A DNA stretch of 64,000 nucleotides, from contig NZ_JARGEL010000028.1 of assembly GCF_029211265.1 (NCBI RefSeq), forward strand, positions 7,674-71,673. The letters are read 5' to 3'. Every line of letters begins with the position of its first letter. Within the stretch, counting starts at the first letter, position 1. Source of the DNA: Extensimonas soli. GTDB taxonomy: Bacteria > Pseudomonadota > Gammaproteobacteria > Burkholderiales > Burkholderiaceae_C. Positions 18,915 to 26,696 of this stretch are shown here, piece after piece. The notes under the pieces are model-generated. The model was not told where the DNA came from. It searched no databases and saw only the letters and a list, made by a program, of their open reading frames with translations. The position numbers and the translations under genes were made by a program.

Positions 18915-18970
18915 GGGGCGAGTGTAGAACGCCCCCACATGGCCCCGCGCTTGCGGATTGCGCCCGCGCT

Positions 18971-19477
18971 TCACTCCACCGGCACGGTCATGGGCAGTGG
19001 TTTGCCGGGTGCGGCCTTGGGCAGCTCGACGCGCAGCACGCCGTTTTTGTACGTGGCACGGGCCGCGTCGGCGCGCACCGGCACGGGCAGCGGCACCTTG
19101 CGCTGAAAGCTGCCATAGGCACACTGCATCACGCGCCAGCGGCCTTGCGTACTTTCGCGCTCGAAGCGCTTCTCACCGCTGATGTCCAGCATGTCGCCGT
19201 GCACCTCGATGCGCAGGTCGCTCTTTTCCAGCCCCGGCAGTTCAAGACGCACGACCAGGCGCTCTTCATCCTCGAACAAGTCGGCACCGAGCACGGCCCA
19301 GTTGCGCGAGGGCAGGAAGAAGTCTTCGTCCATCTCGAATTTGGCCGGCAGTTGCGTCTGCGCGCCAGGCTTGAAGCGCGTCAAGGCCCCCGCGGCAAAG
19401 CGCGTGAGACTGCGCCAGCCTTCGGACAGGTTGTCCCACAGGGCGCCCACGTTTTCCTTCAAGGATTCCACTTTCAT
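18971..19477 (-). CDS. Hsp20/alpha-crystallin small heat-shock protein 1
   Basis: ATP-independent holdase of 168 residues. It has an N-terminal extension rich in aromatic and charged residues, an alpha-crystallin domain (about 62-155) with VVRLELPGLEKSDLRIEV and the GVLRVELPK motif, and a short C-terminal tail. A strong GGAGG site precedes the ATG. It is third of three hsp20 genes on this strand but lies beyond an intrinsic terminator, so it may need readthrough or its own promoter. Confidence 0.92.
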   Translation of the reverse strand: MKVESLKENVGALWDNLSEGWRSLTRFAAGALTRFKPGAQTQLPAKFEMDEDFFLPSRNWAVLGADLFEDEERLVVRLELPGLEKSDLRIEVHGDMLDISGEKRFERESTQGRWRVMQCAYGSFQRKVPLPVPVRADAARATYKNGVLRVELPKAAPGKPLPMTVPVE

Positions 19478-19496
19478 CGCAACCTCCGTTTTGTAG

Positions 19497-19524
19497 AAAA
19501 AACGCCTGGCAATCTACCAGGCGT
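19497..19524 (-). terminator. Intrinsic terminator after the hsp20 pair
   Basis: On the minus strand, stem ACGCCTGG / CCAGGCGT with a 7-nt loop runs straight into TTTTTT. It lies between the second and third hsp20 genes. Confidence 0.9.
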
Positions 19525-19550
19525 ATGCGTCTTCACCCCCAGCAAGTAGC

Positions 19551-19952
19551 TCAGGCCACCTGCACTTCGATGCGCCGCGGCTGGGCATGCTCGGCCTTGG
19601 GGATGCGCAGAGTCAGCACGCCTTGCTCGAACTTGGCCTGCGTCTTGGCGGGATCGAGCTCCTTGGAGAGCGTGAACACGCGGCGGTAGCGCGGCAGGCC
19701 GACCTCGGCGTGGCTCGCTTCCATACCCTGAGGCACGTCAAGCGCGAGCTCGCCTTCGATCGTGAGCGTGTCGGACTCGATCTGCAGGCTGAGCTTGTCC
19801 TTGGGCACGCCAGGCAGGTCGGCGTACAGGCTGATGCCGCCGGCATCCTCGATCACGTCCACGGGCGGCAGCAGCGTGAAGTCCTCTGGCGCCTTGTCTG
19901 CCGCTTGGTTCACCGCGTTCGCTGCGGCTTGGGTGACTTGGTTTTCGCTCAT
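19551..19952 (-). CDS. Hsp20/alpha-crystallin small heat-shock protein 2
   Basis: Small chaperone of 133 residues. It has an Ala/Asn/Gln-rich start, then an alpha-crystallin domain (about 30-125) with GISLYADLPGVPKDKLSLQI and the GVLTLRIPK motif. It ends RRIEVQVA. The ATG at 19952 follows a GAGGAGG ribosome site and is preferred to one seven codons upstream. It sits 17 bp after the next hsp20 gene, forming a two-gene operon closed by the terminator at 19497-19524. Confidence 0.93.
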   Translation of the reverse strand: MSENQVTQAAANAVNQAADKAPEDFTLLPPVDVIEDAGGISLYADLPGVPKDKLSLQIESDTLTIEGELALDVPQGMEASHAEVGLPRYRRVFTLSKELDPAKTQAKFEQGVLTLRIPKAEHAQPRRIEVQVA

Positions 19953-19969
19953 GGTGCAAACCTCCTCAA

Positions 19970-20401
19970 TCATTCGATGGTGATGCGGCGCGGCTGGGCT
20001 TCTTCCTTGCGCTGTATGCGCACGTGCAGCACGCCGTCGCGGTACTTGGCGGCCACCGAGGCCGGATCGATGTCGTCAGGCAGCGAGACGACACGGCGGA
20101 AACGCCCGGCAAAACGCTCGTTGATGTGCACGGTGGCTTTTTCGGGCACATCGGCAGCCTTGCGCTCGCCCGAGAGCGTCAAAATGCCTTTCTCGATCTG
20201 CACGTCCAGACTCGCAGGGTCGAGCCCAGGCGCGAAGGCATAGATTTCCACCGACTGCGGCGTGCCGCCGACGTTGAGCGTCGGAAAGCCGCGCGCCAAG
20301 CCTCGAATGCTCGGTCCGAGGCCGAACACCTGCTGCACTTCACGCTGCAGCCGGTCGAGGTCCGCAAACACGGAACTCGGAAAGAGAGAGCGGTAATACA
20401 T
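19970..20401 (-). CDS. Hsp20/alpha-crystallin small heat-shock protein 3
   Basis: Small chaperone of 143 residues. The N-terminus is YYRSLFPSSVFADLDRLQRE, typical of bacterial class A Hsp20. The alpha-crystallin domain (about 45-140) contains EIYAFAPGLDPASLDVQI and the GVLHVRIQR motif. It ends RRITIE, closely resembling the next gene. It is first in the hsp20 cluster, behind a sigma-32-like promoter. Confidence 0.94.
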   Translation of the reverse strand: MYYRSLFPSSVFADLDRLQREVQQVFGLGPSIRGLARGFPTLNVGGTPQSVEIYAFAPGLDPASLDVQIEKGILTLSGERKAADVPEKATVHINERFAGRFRRVVSLPDDIDPASVAAKYRDGVLHVRIQRKEEAQPRRITIE

Positions 20402-20462
20402 GACTCAGGCTCCTTTCTGTGTTTCAGGCATCAGCGCTGCAAGCAGCGCCATCGTCACGCAA

Positions 20463-20489
20463 ACTATGGTGGCCCGCATTTTTTTCAAG
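20463..20489 (-). promoter_or_regulatory. Sigma-32-like promoter of the hsp20 operon
   Basis: Reading the minus strand, a perfect heat-shock -35 CTTGAAA (20489-20483) is followed after 13 bp by CCATAGT (20469-20463), close to the RpoH -10 pattern. It lies about 60 bp upstream of the first hsp20 start codon. Confidence 0.65.
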
Positions 20490-20600
20490 ATCGAGTCAGC
20501 ATAGTGCTGCACTGCGCTTTTTGCACTGCATCAAAATGCGCCCTGCGCCGCTCGGATGCACGGCTCCACCCCGGTGCCGACATTGGGCGGTTTTTCAATG

Positions 20601-20650
20601 ATTTTGCGCTCAAGCGCCCATACATAAAGCGTAAGCAGCTATGATTTTTA
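20601..20650. repeat. 45-bp palindromic repeat upstream of tsaB
   Basis: Copy of the main palindromic family. One end reads GCGCTCAAGCGCC and the other GCGTAAGCAGCTATGATTTT, with ATACATAAA between. It sits just before tsaB, in the divergent gap with the hsp20 genes. Confidence 0.65.
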
Positions 20651-20675
20651 TATTCCTCCCAGCCGCCATCACGCC

Positions 20676-21401
20676 ATGAAGCTGCTCGCCTTCGACACCA
20701 GCACCGACACGCTCAGCATCGCCGTGCAGCACGGCACTGCCCTCTGGGAGCACAGCGGCCCGGGCGGCGCGCAGGCGTCTGCGACGCTGATCCCCACCCT
20801 GCGCGCGCTGCTCGCGCAAGCGGGGCTGTCGTTCGACACGCTGGACGCCATCGCCTTCGGACGCGGGCCGGGCTCGTTCACGGGGCTGCGCACGGCCTGC
20901 GCGGTGGCGCAGGGGCTGGCGCTGGGTGCGCGGCAAGGCCAGGGCGTGCCCGTGCTGCCCATGGACACCTTGCTCGCCGTGGCCGAAGAGGCACGCCACC
21001 AGCACGGCTGCACGCAGGTCGTCGCAGCGCTCGACGCGCGCATGGACGAGGTCTATGTCGCACCGTACCGCTGGAGCGCGGGGCACTGGGAATGCACGCT
21101 GCCGGCCCACCTGAGCGCCCCCGAAGCCGTGCCGCTGCCGCCCGGCTGGGCGCTCGCCGGCAATGCCGCCGCCGTGTATGGCGCACGCCTTGCGGCCCAC
21201 AGCCGCCACGAGAGCGTGGCCGCGCCCGTGTTTGCGGTGCTGCCCACGGCCACGGCGCTGCTGCGCCTGGCGCCGGCGCTGCTCGCCGCCGGTCAGGCCG
21301 TGCCCGCGCGCGCCGCGCTGCCGCTCTACCTCCGCGACAAGGTCGCGCAGACCACGGCAGAGCGCGCCGCCGCGCGCCACGCTGCTGCCGCTACGCCATG
21401 A
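20676..21401 (+). CDS. tsaB: tRNA threonylcarbamoyladenosine synthesis protein TsaB
   Basis: Partner of TsaD and TsaE in making the t6A modification of tRNA. The 241-residue actin-like fold protein starts MKLLAFDTSTDTLSIAV and has the GRGPGSFTGLRTACAVAQGL motif (about 68-87), diagnostic of YeaZ/TsaB. The C-terminus is Ala-rich. Its stop overlaps the rimI start by ATGA, so the two are coupled. Confidence 0.94.
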   Translation: MKLLAFDTSTDTLSIAVQHGTALWEHSGPGGAQASATLIPTLRALLAQAGLSFDTLDAIAFGRGPGSFTGLRTACAVAQGLALGARQGQGVPVLPMDTLLAVAEEARHQHGCTQVVAALDARMDEVYVAPYRWSAGHWECTLPAHLSAPEAVPLPPGWALAGNAAAVYGARLAAHSRHESVAAPVFAVLPTATALLRLAPALLAAGQAVPARAALPLYLRDKVAQTTAERAAARHAAAATP

Positions 21402-21898
21402 ACGCCCGGCTCCAAGGCCCTGCCGCACCACAAGCGCCGCACGCGCTGCCGCCCGAGGTGCGCCTGGCGCCGCTCTCGCTCGAGCGGCTCGACGCCGTGC
21501 TGGCCATCGAAAACGTCGCCTACTCCCACCCTTGGAGCCGCGGCAACTTCATGGACACGCTCGCGGCCGGCTACCAGGCGCAGGTGTTACTCGGCGGCGA
21601 TGAAGTCATAGGCTATTACGTCGCCATGCTCGGGGTCGATGAGGCGCACCTGCTCAACCTCACCGTGGCACCGGCGTTCCAGCAGCAAGGCTGGGCGCGC
21701 GTGCTGCTGGACGCGCTCGGCCTGTGGGCGCGCGCACGCGGTGCGCAGTGGCTGTGGCTCGAAGTGCGCGTGAGCAACCTGCGCGCCCAAAAAATCTATG
21801 CCGCGCACGGCTTTCAGCGCGTGGGCGTGCGCAAGCGCTACTACCCCGCGGCCGGCAGCACACGCGAAGATGCCCTCGTGATGAGCCTGCGCTTGTAG
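21398..21898 (+). CDS. rimI: Ribosomal protein S18-alanine N-acetyltransferase RimI
   Basis: GNAT-family acetyltransferase of 166 residues that acetylates the N-terminus of ribosomal protein S18 in E. coli. It has IENVAYSHPWSRGNF near the start, a beta bulge at LLNLTVAPAFQQQGWARVLL (acetyl-CoA binding; QQQGWA takes the place of the common RRxGxG), and EVRVSNLRAQKIYAAHGF near 125. The ATG overlaps the tsaB stop. The tsaB-rimI order is common in proteobacteria. Confidence 0.93.
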   Translation: MNARLQGPAAPQAPHALPPEVRLAPLSLERLDAVLAIENVAYSHPWSRGNFMDTLAAGYQAQVLLGGDEVIGYYVAMLGVDEAHLLNLTVAPAFQQQGWARVLLDALGLWARARGAQWLWLEVRVSNLRAQKIYAAHGFQRVGVRKRYYPAAGSTREDALVMSLRL

Positions 21899-21983
21899 TA
21901 CCGCTGCGTCGCCTCCTGCCTCGGCCGCCACCTTGCCCGCCACCTCGCCATCTTTCTCGCCCCCGCACGTTTACCATCGCCCC

Positions 21984-22946
21984 ATGAGCCTGCACCTCGA
22001 TGCGCGCCAGCGCGCCATGCTGCAAGAAATGGGCATTGCCCTGTGGCTGCCGCAGCCCGCGGCCCAGCCCCCGCAGCCTGCACCAGCGGCCCGTCCTGTC
22101 CGCCCTGCCCTGGCCGGCACCCCCGTGCCCGGCGCCGCGGCAAACGCGGCCGTGGCTGCGGCCGTGGTCGATGCCGGCGCCCAACCAGAGCGCGCAGCAG
22201 CGCCCCCCACCCCGCCACCGCAGCCACGGACGGCAGACGCCATACGCCCCGCCGCCCCGGCCGCAGCGCGCTCTGCCGCGCCGCGCAGCCCGCCGGGCGC
22301 ACCCGCCACTTCCCGCGCCGGTGCAGCCGCCGACACATTGCCGCCCACCCTGTACGTGCATGCGCTGCAGGCGCTGTACCCGCAGGCCGATGCACAGCAG
22401 ACGCCACCCGAACTCGGAGCCGGCTGGCTCGTCGTGACCGAAACGCTGCCGCCCACCAACCCGCACGCCGCAGCCGCGCGCAAGCTGCTCGACAACATGC
22501 TGCGCGCACTGCGCCTGCACCTGCACCCGCGTGTGTTCCTGCTCGCGCTCGAACGCCCCGCGCCGCACGCCGGCACAGCAGCTGCATCCGCCGCTGCAGG
22601 TGCCGATCCAGCCCCCGCGTTGACTGGCAACGTCGCCCCTGTCGCCCCCGTCAGCACCTGCGCGCCCAGCCTCGTCGCCAGCGCCGACATCCCCGCCACA
22701 CTCGGCGCCGCCGTGGCCGAATTGCAGCCGGCGATGGTGTTGCTGCTGGGCCTGCTGCCCGCGCGCGTGGCGCTGGGGCGCACCGACCCCCTGGGCGCGC
22801 TGCGCGCCAGCGCGCACCAGATAGGCCCCGCGCCCGCCGTCGTCAGCTACGCGCCGGACTTCCTGCTGCGCTCCCAGGCCAGCAAGGCCGCCGCCTGGGC
22901 CGACCTGTGCCACGCGCTGGCCTTGGTGCGGGGGCGTTGCACATAA
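21984..22946 (+). CDS. Degenerate uracil-DNA glycosylase-like protein
   Basis: A 320-residue protein with an Ala/Pro-rich N-terminal half. Its C-terminal part (about 145-318) follows the layout of family-4 uracil-DNA glycosylases. LVVTETLPPTNPHAAAARKL takes the place of the catalytic GEAPG...PFVG loop, LLDNMLRAL follows, then an LLLGLLPAR strand, and YAPDFLLRSQASKAAAW replaces the usual H-P-S/A-x-LLR motif. The catalytic acidic loop and the histidine are therefore missing, and no four-cysteine Fe-S set is seen. It may be a structural or regulatory relative that has lost activity. It follows tsaB-rimI on the same strand. Confidence 0.6.
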   Translation: MSLHLDARQRAMLQEMGIALWLPQPAAQPPQPAPAARPVRPALAGTPVPGAAANAAVAAAVVDAGAQPERAAAPPTPPPQPRTADAIRPAAPAAARSAAPRSPPGAPATSRAGAAADTLPPTLYVHALQALYPQADAQQTPPELGAGWLVVTETLPPTNPHAAAARKLLDNMLRALRLHLHPRVFLLALERPAPHAGTAAASAAAGADPAPALTGNVAPVAPVSTCAPSLVASADIPATLGAAVAELQPAMVLLLGLLPARVALGRTDPLGALRASAHQIGPAPAVVSYAPDFLLRSQASKAAAWADLCHALALVRGRCT

Positions 22947-23138
22947 CGCGGGGCTTCGCTTACCCACTCGCGCGGCCCGTTTTGAGCTACGTCAAGCGCC
23001 ATTCATAGCAGCGCTTGCTTTTCATCGTCTGTTCTCCTTTCCTGACTTACCATCGAGTCCAATTTCCCCCCAAATACCACCAGCGGTACTCCGTGAACGG
23101 TCTTCGCTCCGTGTTGCCCATCACCTGAAAGCACTACG

Positions 23139-25340
23139 ATGCCCCAATCACTTACCACGTCAACTGTCACAAAGATCCTCGGAACCATCCCCCTTGTGCT
23201 GTTAGGGGCCATTGGTTATGGCAACCTGTTCGCGCAGGGGCAGCCGCAGCCCCGACCAACGCCCGGCCCGCAGTCCTCCCTCAACGCCTCCGCGCCACAG
23301 GTCATTGACGACTTGCCCGCAAGTTACGCGGCTGGCCTGGATGCTTCAACCAAGACTTTGGTCGATAAAGGCCGTTACGTTGCACGCCAGGGCGACTGCG
23401 TGGCTTGTCATACGGGCGACAAGAGCAAACCTTTGGCGGGCGGACTGGCGCTGACCACACCTTTTGGCAAGTTGTATTCGACCAACATCACCCCCGACCC
23501 GAAAACCGGCATCGGCCGCTACAGCTTCGAGCAGTTCGAGCGCGTGATGCGCAAAGGCGTTGCGTCGGACGGCCACAACCTCTATCCAGCCATGCCCTAT
23601 CCGTCGTATGCCAAGATGTCGACGGACGATCTGAAAGCGCTCTACGCCTACCTCATGAAAGGCGTCAAGCCAGTCGAACAAGCCAACCTGCCTTTGGGTA
23701 TGTCGTTTCCATTCAACCAGCGCTGGGGGATTGCTCTGTGGAACTGGGCATTTCTCGACGAAAAGCCCTTCGAGTCCAACCCGCAGCAAAGCGCGCAATG
23801 GAATCGCGGGGCTTACATCGTTCAGGGCGCAGGCCATTGCGGCGCCTGCCACACGCCGCGGGGCATAGGTTTTCAAGAAAAGGCCATGTCCGAAGCCGGC
23901 CCCAAGGGTATTTACTATCTGGCTGGCGAGACAGTGGAAAACTGGCGCGCCCTGAGTCTGCGCGGATTGTGGACCCCGGAAGAAACGGCTGAAATGCTCA
24001 AAACGGGGCGCAATCGCCACGGCGCCGTCGCAGGCAACATGGTTGACGTGGTGCAGCACAGCACACAATACTTTACCGATAGTGATCTGCTGGCGATCGG
24101 CATCTACCTCAAGTCGCTGCCGCCCAGCGAATATGACAAGCCCATGCAGGTGGCGCCAAATCCCACTTTAGCCATTGCGCCTCCAGCCCGTCAGGGCCCT
24201 ATAGCGCGGGCCGCGAACGTGCCCGTTGATCTTTATACGAGCCGCGGTGGCCTGGGTTATCTGCAGTTCTGCAACGATTGTCATCGCAGCGACGGCGCAG
24301 GGGTGGCAGGAGTATTTCCACCCCTCAGCGACAATCCTGCGTTGCAGCAAGACAATCCCGCAACCTTCGTGCACATCATGCTCACAGGGTCGAAATCGGC
24401 ACAAACACAAACTTATGCGCGTGTATTGACCATGCCCTCTTTCTCCCGCCTGAGCAACGAGGAAATTGCCGAGATCGGCAATTTTGTTCGCAAGAGCTGG
24501 GGGCGCTCCGAGTCCAAGCCGATCACGACAGAAGTGGTGGCCGATATGCGCAAAGAGCTGGATGTCAAAAAAATCGACAACCGCAAATTCGAAACGCCGC
24601 GGCTTGCCAACATGCTCAAGGAATCCAATGCACCGCAACTGGTGCAGGGCGCGCGCCTGAATCTCGAAACGCGCGATCTGCTGCCTCACAACGTCGGCAA
24701 TGCGCTCAATTGCACCAGTTGCCATTTGAACGCTGGCACGGTGGCTGACGGCTCGCCCTACGTCGGCGTCTCTGCCTTCTTTCCGAGTTATGCACCACGT
24801 TCTGGCCGGGTGATTACTCTGGCCGATCGCATCAATGGTTGCTTCCTGCGTTCTATGAATGGCAAGGCTTTGCCCGTGGATTCCGCAGAAATGAAAGCCA
24901 TGATCGCCTACTTCGACTGGATGAAACGCGAAACCAAGCCAGAAGACAAAGTGGAAGGCCGCGGCGTGGGCAAGATTGATACGAAACTCATTCCCAACGT
25001 TGCCAACGGCAAGCAAATTTACACAAATCAGTGCGCGCTATGCCATGGCAAGGACGGCGAGGGCATTCAAAATGCAGGGCGCTGGATCTATCCGCCGCTG
25101 TGGGGCGACCAGTCTTTCAACATCGGCGCTGGAATGGCGCGCACCTATACGGCCGCTGCCTTCGTCAAACGCAACATGCCCATTGCGTTCCATGACAATT
25201 TCCCATTAGGGCAAGGTGGACTGACAGACCAAGAGGCCGTTGATGTCGCCGAATACTTTACCCACATGCCGCGGCCAGACTTTGCCGCCAAGGCAAAAGA
25301 TTGGCCAAAGGACAAAAAACCTTTCGACGCTCGATATTGA
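23139..25340 (+). CDS. Five-heme cytochrome c with C-terminal TsdA-like thiosulfate dehydrogenase module
   Basis: Periplasmic electron-transfer protein of 733 residues with an uncleaved-anchor or signal helix at about 12-33. Five CxxCH heme sites are seen, at 87, 234, 378, 525 and 632. The first three, with NITPDPKTGIG and YPSYAKMSTDDLKAL, form a unit like the triheme cytochrome subunit of membrane alcohol/gluconate dehydrogenases (about 70-460). The last two, with INGCFLRSMNGKALP (Cys568) and NCTSCHLNAGT, match the diheme TsdA/thiosulfate dehydrogenase family (about 480-725), whose active-site heme uses a cysteine ligand. No dehydrogenase subunit genes lie beside it. It probably passes electrons to a quinone or oxidase. 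The exact substrate is inferred. Confidence 0.82.
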   Translation: MPQSLTTSTVTKILGTIPLVLLGAIGYGNLFAQGQPQPRPTPGPQSSLNASAPQVIDDLPASYAAGLDASTKTLVDKGRYVARQGDCVACHTGDKSKPLAGGLALTTPFGKLYSTNITPDPKTGIGRYSFEQFERVMRKGVASDGHNLYPAMPYPSYAKMSTDDLKALYAYLMKGVKPVEQANLPLGMSFPFNQRWGIALWNWAFLDEKPFESNPQQSAQWNRGAYIVQGAGHCGACHTPRGIGFQEKAMSEAGPKGIYYLAGETVENWRALSLRGLWTPEETAEMLKTGRNRHGAVAGNMVDVVQHSTQYFTDSDLLAIGIYLKSLPPSEYDKPMQVAPNPTLAIAPPARQGPIARAANVPVDLYTSRGGLGYLQFCNDCHRSDGAGVAGVFPPLSDNPALQQDNPATFVHIMLTGSKSAQTQTYARVLTMPSFSRLSNEEIAEIGNFVRKSWGRSESKPITTEVVADMRKELDVKKIDNRKFETPRLANMLKESNAPQLVQGARLNLETRDLLPHNVGNALNCTSCHLNAGTVADGSPYVGVSAFFPSYAPRSGRVITLADRINGCFLRSMNGKALPVDSAEMKAMIAYFDWMKRETKPEDKVEGRGVGKIDTKLIPNVANGKQIYTNQCALCHGKDGEGIQNAGRWIYPPLWGDQSFNIGAGMARTYTAAAFVKRNMPIAFHDNFPLGQGGLTDQEAVDVAEYFTHMPRPDFAAKAKDWPKDKKPFDARY

Positions 25341-25414
25341 GACCAGCTATTGAGATATGGACGTCTGAATTGGCGCTTGCTTGCGCCTGCCCGACTTGCG
25401 CAAGTGGGGAAAGA

Positions 25415-25996
25415 TCATGCCCCTTTCTCACACAGGACACGCAATATTTTTTCAAGCGGCGCTAATGCAGCTTTCGGATTTTTTTCGATCTGCGCGCGCA
25501 CGATCGCGCCATCCACTGCAATCGCTGCTGCCTGAGCAAGTTCGGCACGTGCTTCATTGGCAGGAAGCAGGGCGGCGATTGCGTCCTCCATGTCTTTTTT
25601 ATGGCGTAAAACGGTAGCTGTCACCCATGGTTGCGTGCCGCCGAGTTCGACCGCGCTGTTGATGAACGCGCAACCTCGATAGTGGGGATCGCCAAACCAT
25701 TCGGTCAGCGCAAAAACGACGGGCTCGAGAAGATATTGCCGATTTGTGGGCGCCCGCTCCAACGCCTCCTTGAACCATGCAAGCCATTTTTGGTGCCGAT
25801 ACTCGAGAAAGGCAGCCACCAAGTCGTTCTTGCCTGGGAAGTGCCGATAAAAGGTCACTTTGGTGACCCCGGCCTGCTGGATGACGCGATCCACCCCGGT
25901 TGCGCGTATGCCTTCCCGGTAAAACAGATCATGCGCAGCCAGAAGAATGCGCTCACGTGCGGGCAGTCCTGCCGCGGATGGTTTTTCTTGCTGCAC
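25415..25996 (-). CDS. TetR-family transcriptional regulator
   Basis: Repressor of 193 residues. The N-terminal helix-turn-helix (about 15-60) reads AAHDLFYREGIRATGVDRVI then AGVTKVTFYRHFPGKNDLV, typical TetR. A helical ligand domain follows with a conserved Cys in YRGCAFINSAVELG. I choose the GTG at 25996 as start: a GGGAGG ribosome site lies 5-6 bp upstream, whereas the ATG at 26029 falls inside an operator and has no such site. It is divergent from the HPP gene, and the gap holds two matching palindromes, so it probably represses both genes. The inducer is unknown. Confidence 0.88.
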   Translation of the reverse strand: MQQEKPSAAGLPARERILLAAHDLFYREGIRATGVDRVIQQAGVTKVTFYRHFPGKNDLVAAFLEYRHQKWLAWFKEALERAPTNRQYLLEPVVFALTEWFGDPHYRGCAFINSAVELGGTQPWVTATVLRHKKDMEDAIAALLPANEARAELAQAAAIAVDGAIVRAQIEKNPKAALAPLEKILRVLCEKGA

Positions 25997-26007
25997 TGCT
26001 ACCTCCC

Positions 26008-26029
26008 ATGTAGACAGACCTGTCCACAT
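26008..26029. promoter_or_regulatory. Operator 1 of the TetR/HPP divergent promoter
   Basis: A 22-bp imperfect palindrome, ATGTAGAC-N6-GTCCACAT (one arm mismatch), lying just ahead of the TetR GTG start. Confidence 0.75.
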
Positions 26030-26044
26030 CTTCTATCCTCCGCA

Positions 26045-26066
26045 ATGTAGACAGATTCGTCTACAT
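26045..26066. promoter_or_regulatory. Operator 2 of the TetR/HPP divergent promoter
   Basis: A 22-bp palindrome with perfect 8-bp arms, ATGTAGAC-N6-GTCTACAT, centred 37 bp from operator 1 and about 35 bp before the HPP gene ATG. Same sequence class as operator 1; likely the TetR-family binding site. Confidence 0.8.
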
Positions 26067-26089
26067 CAAACTCATGCAGGAGGTGGTTC

Positions 26090-26596
26090 ATGTCGTTCAT
26101 CGAATTCAAAAAAGGGGGCGGCGCGGCAACTGCAGCGGCACCCAGTTGGAAAAACATTGCGCTGGCATGGCTAGGCGGCGCACTCGCCATTGCGGTCATC
26201 GCCAAGACGGGGGAATGGGCGTCCCTGCCATTGATCCTCGGCTCCTTCGGCGCGTCCTGCGTGTTGGTGTTCGGCTTTCCAGACTTGCCATTTTCGCAAC
26301 CCCGCAATGTGCTGATCGGGCATCTTTTGAGCTCTTTCATCGGCTTGGTGTTCCTGAAGCTGCTCGGCGCACACTGGTGGGCATTGGCGCTTGCCGTTGG
26401 CACAGCGATCTCTGCCATGATGTGGACGCGCACCGTGCACCCCCCAGCGGGCTCCAATCCGGTCATCGTATTTTTGTCGCAGCCCTCCTGGAGCTTTTTA
26501 TGGTTCCCGACGCTGACAGGGGCACTCATCCTTGTGGTCGTTGCCCTGGCTTACAACAACGTCACCCGAGGGACGAAATATCCCAAATACTGGTGA
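26090..26596 (+). CDS. HPP-family membrane protein
   Basis: Integral membrane protein of 168 residues with about four to five hydrophobic segments (from about 23). It contains the family-naming HPP motif at 117-119 (RTVHPPAGSNP). Plant and cyanobacterial HPP proteins have been linked to nitrite transport; the bacterial function is uncertain. A GCAGGAGG ribosome site precedes the ATG. It is divergent from the TetR gene with two shared operators, so expression is probably inducible. Confidence 0.86.
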   Translation: MSFIEFKKGGGAATAAAPSWKNIALAWLGGALAIAVIAKTGEWASLPLILGSFGASCVLVFGFPDLPFSQPRNVLIGHLLSSFIGLVFLKLLGAHWWALALAVGTAISAMMWTRTVHPPAGSNPVIVFLSQPSWSFLWFPTLTGALILVVVALAYNNVTRGTKYPKYW

Positions 26597-26696
26597 CCAT
26601 ACTCCGGACGGGGTATGACACGGTAGTCACTCCTGTGAATCCTGCTCCCCGGCGCGCAGGTATCATGCCGCGATCTCACTTTTCAGGAGCGCTCGC

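Noticed and set aside
25372-25405. Possible third copy of the 77-bp palindromic element
   Set aside because: Only one half resembles the family and the arm differs at several positions; mentioned as a possibility, not annotated.
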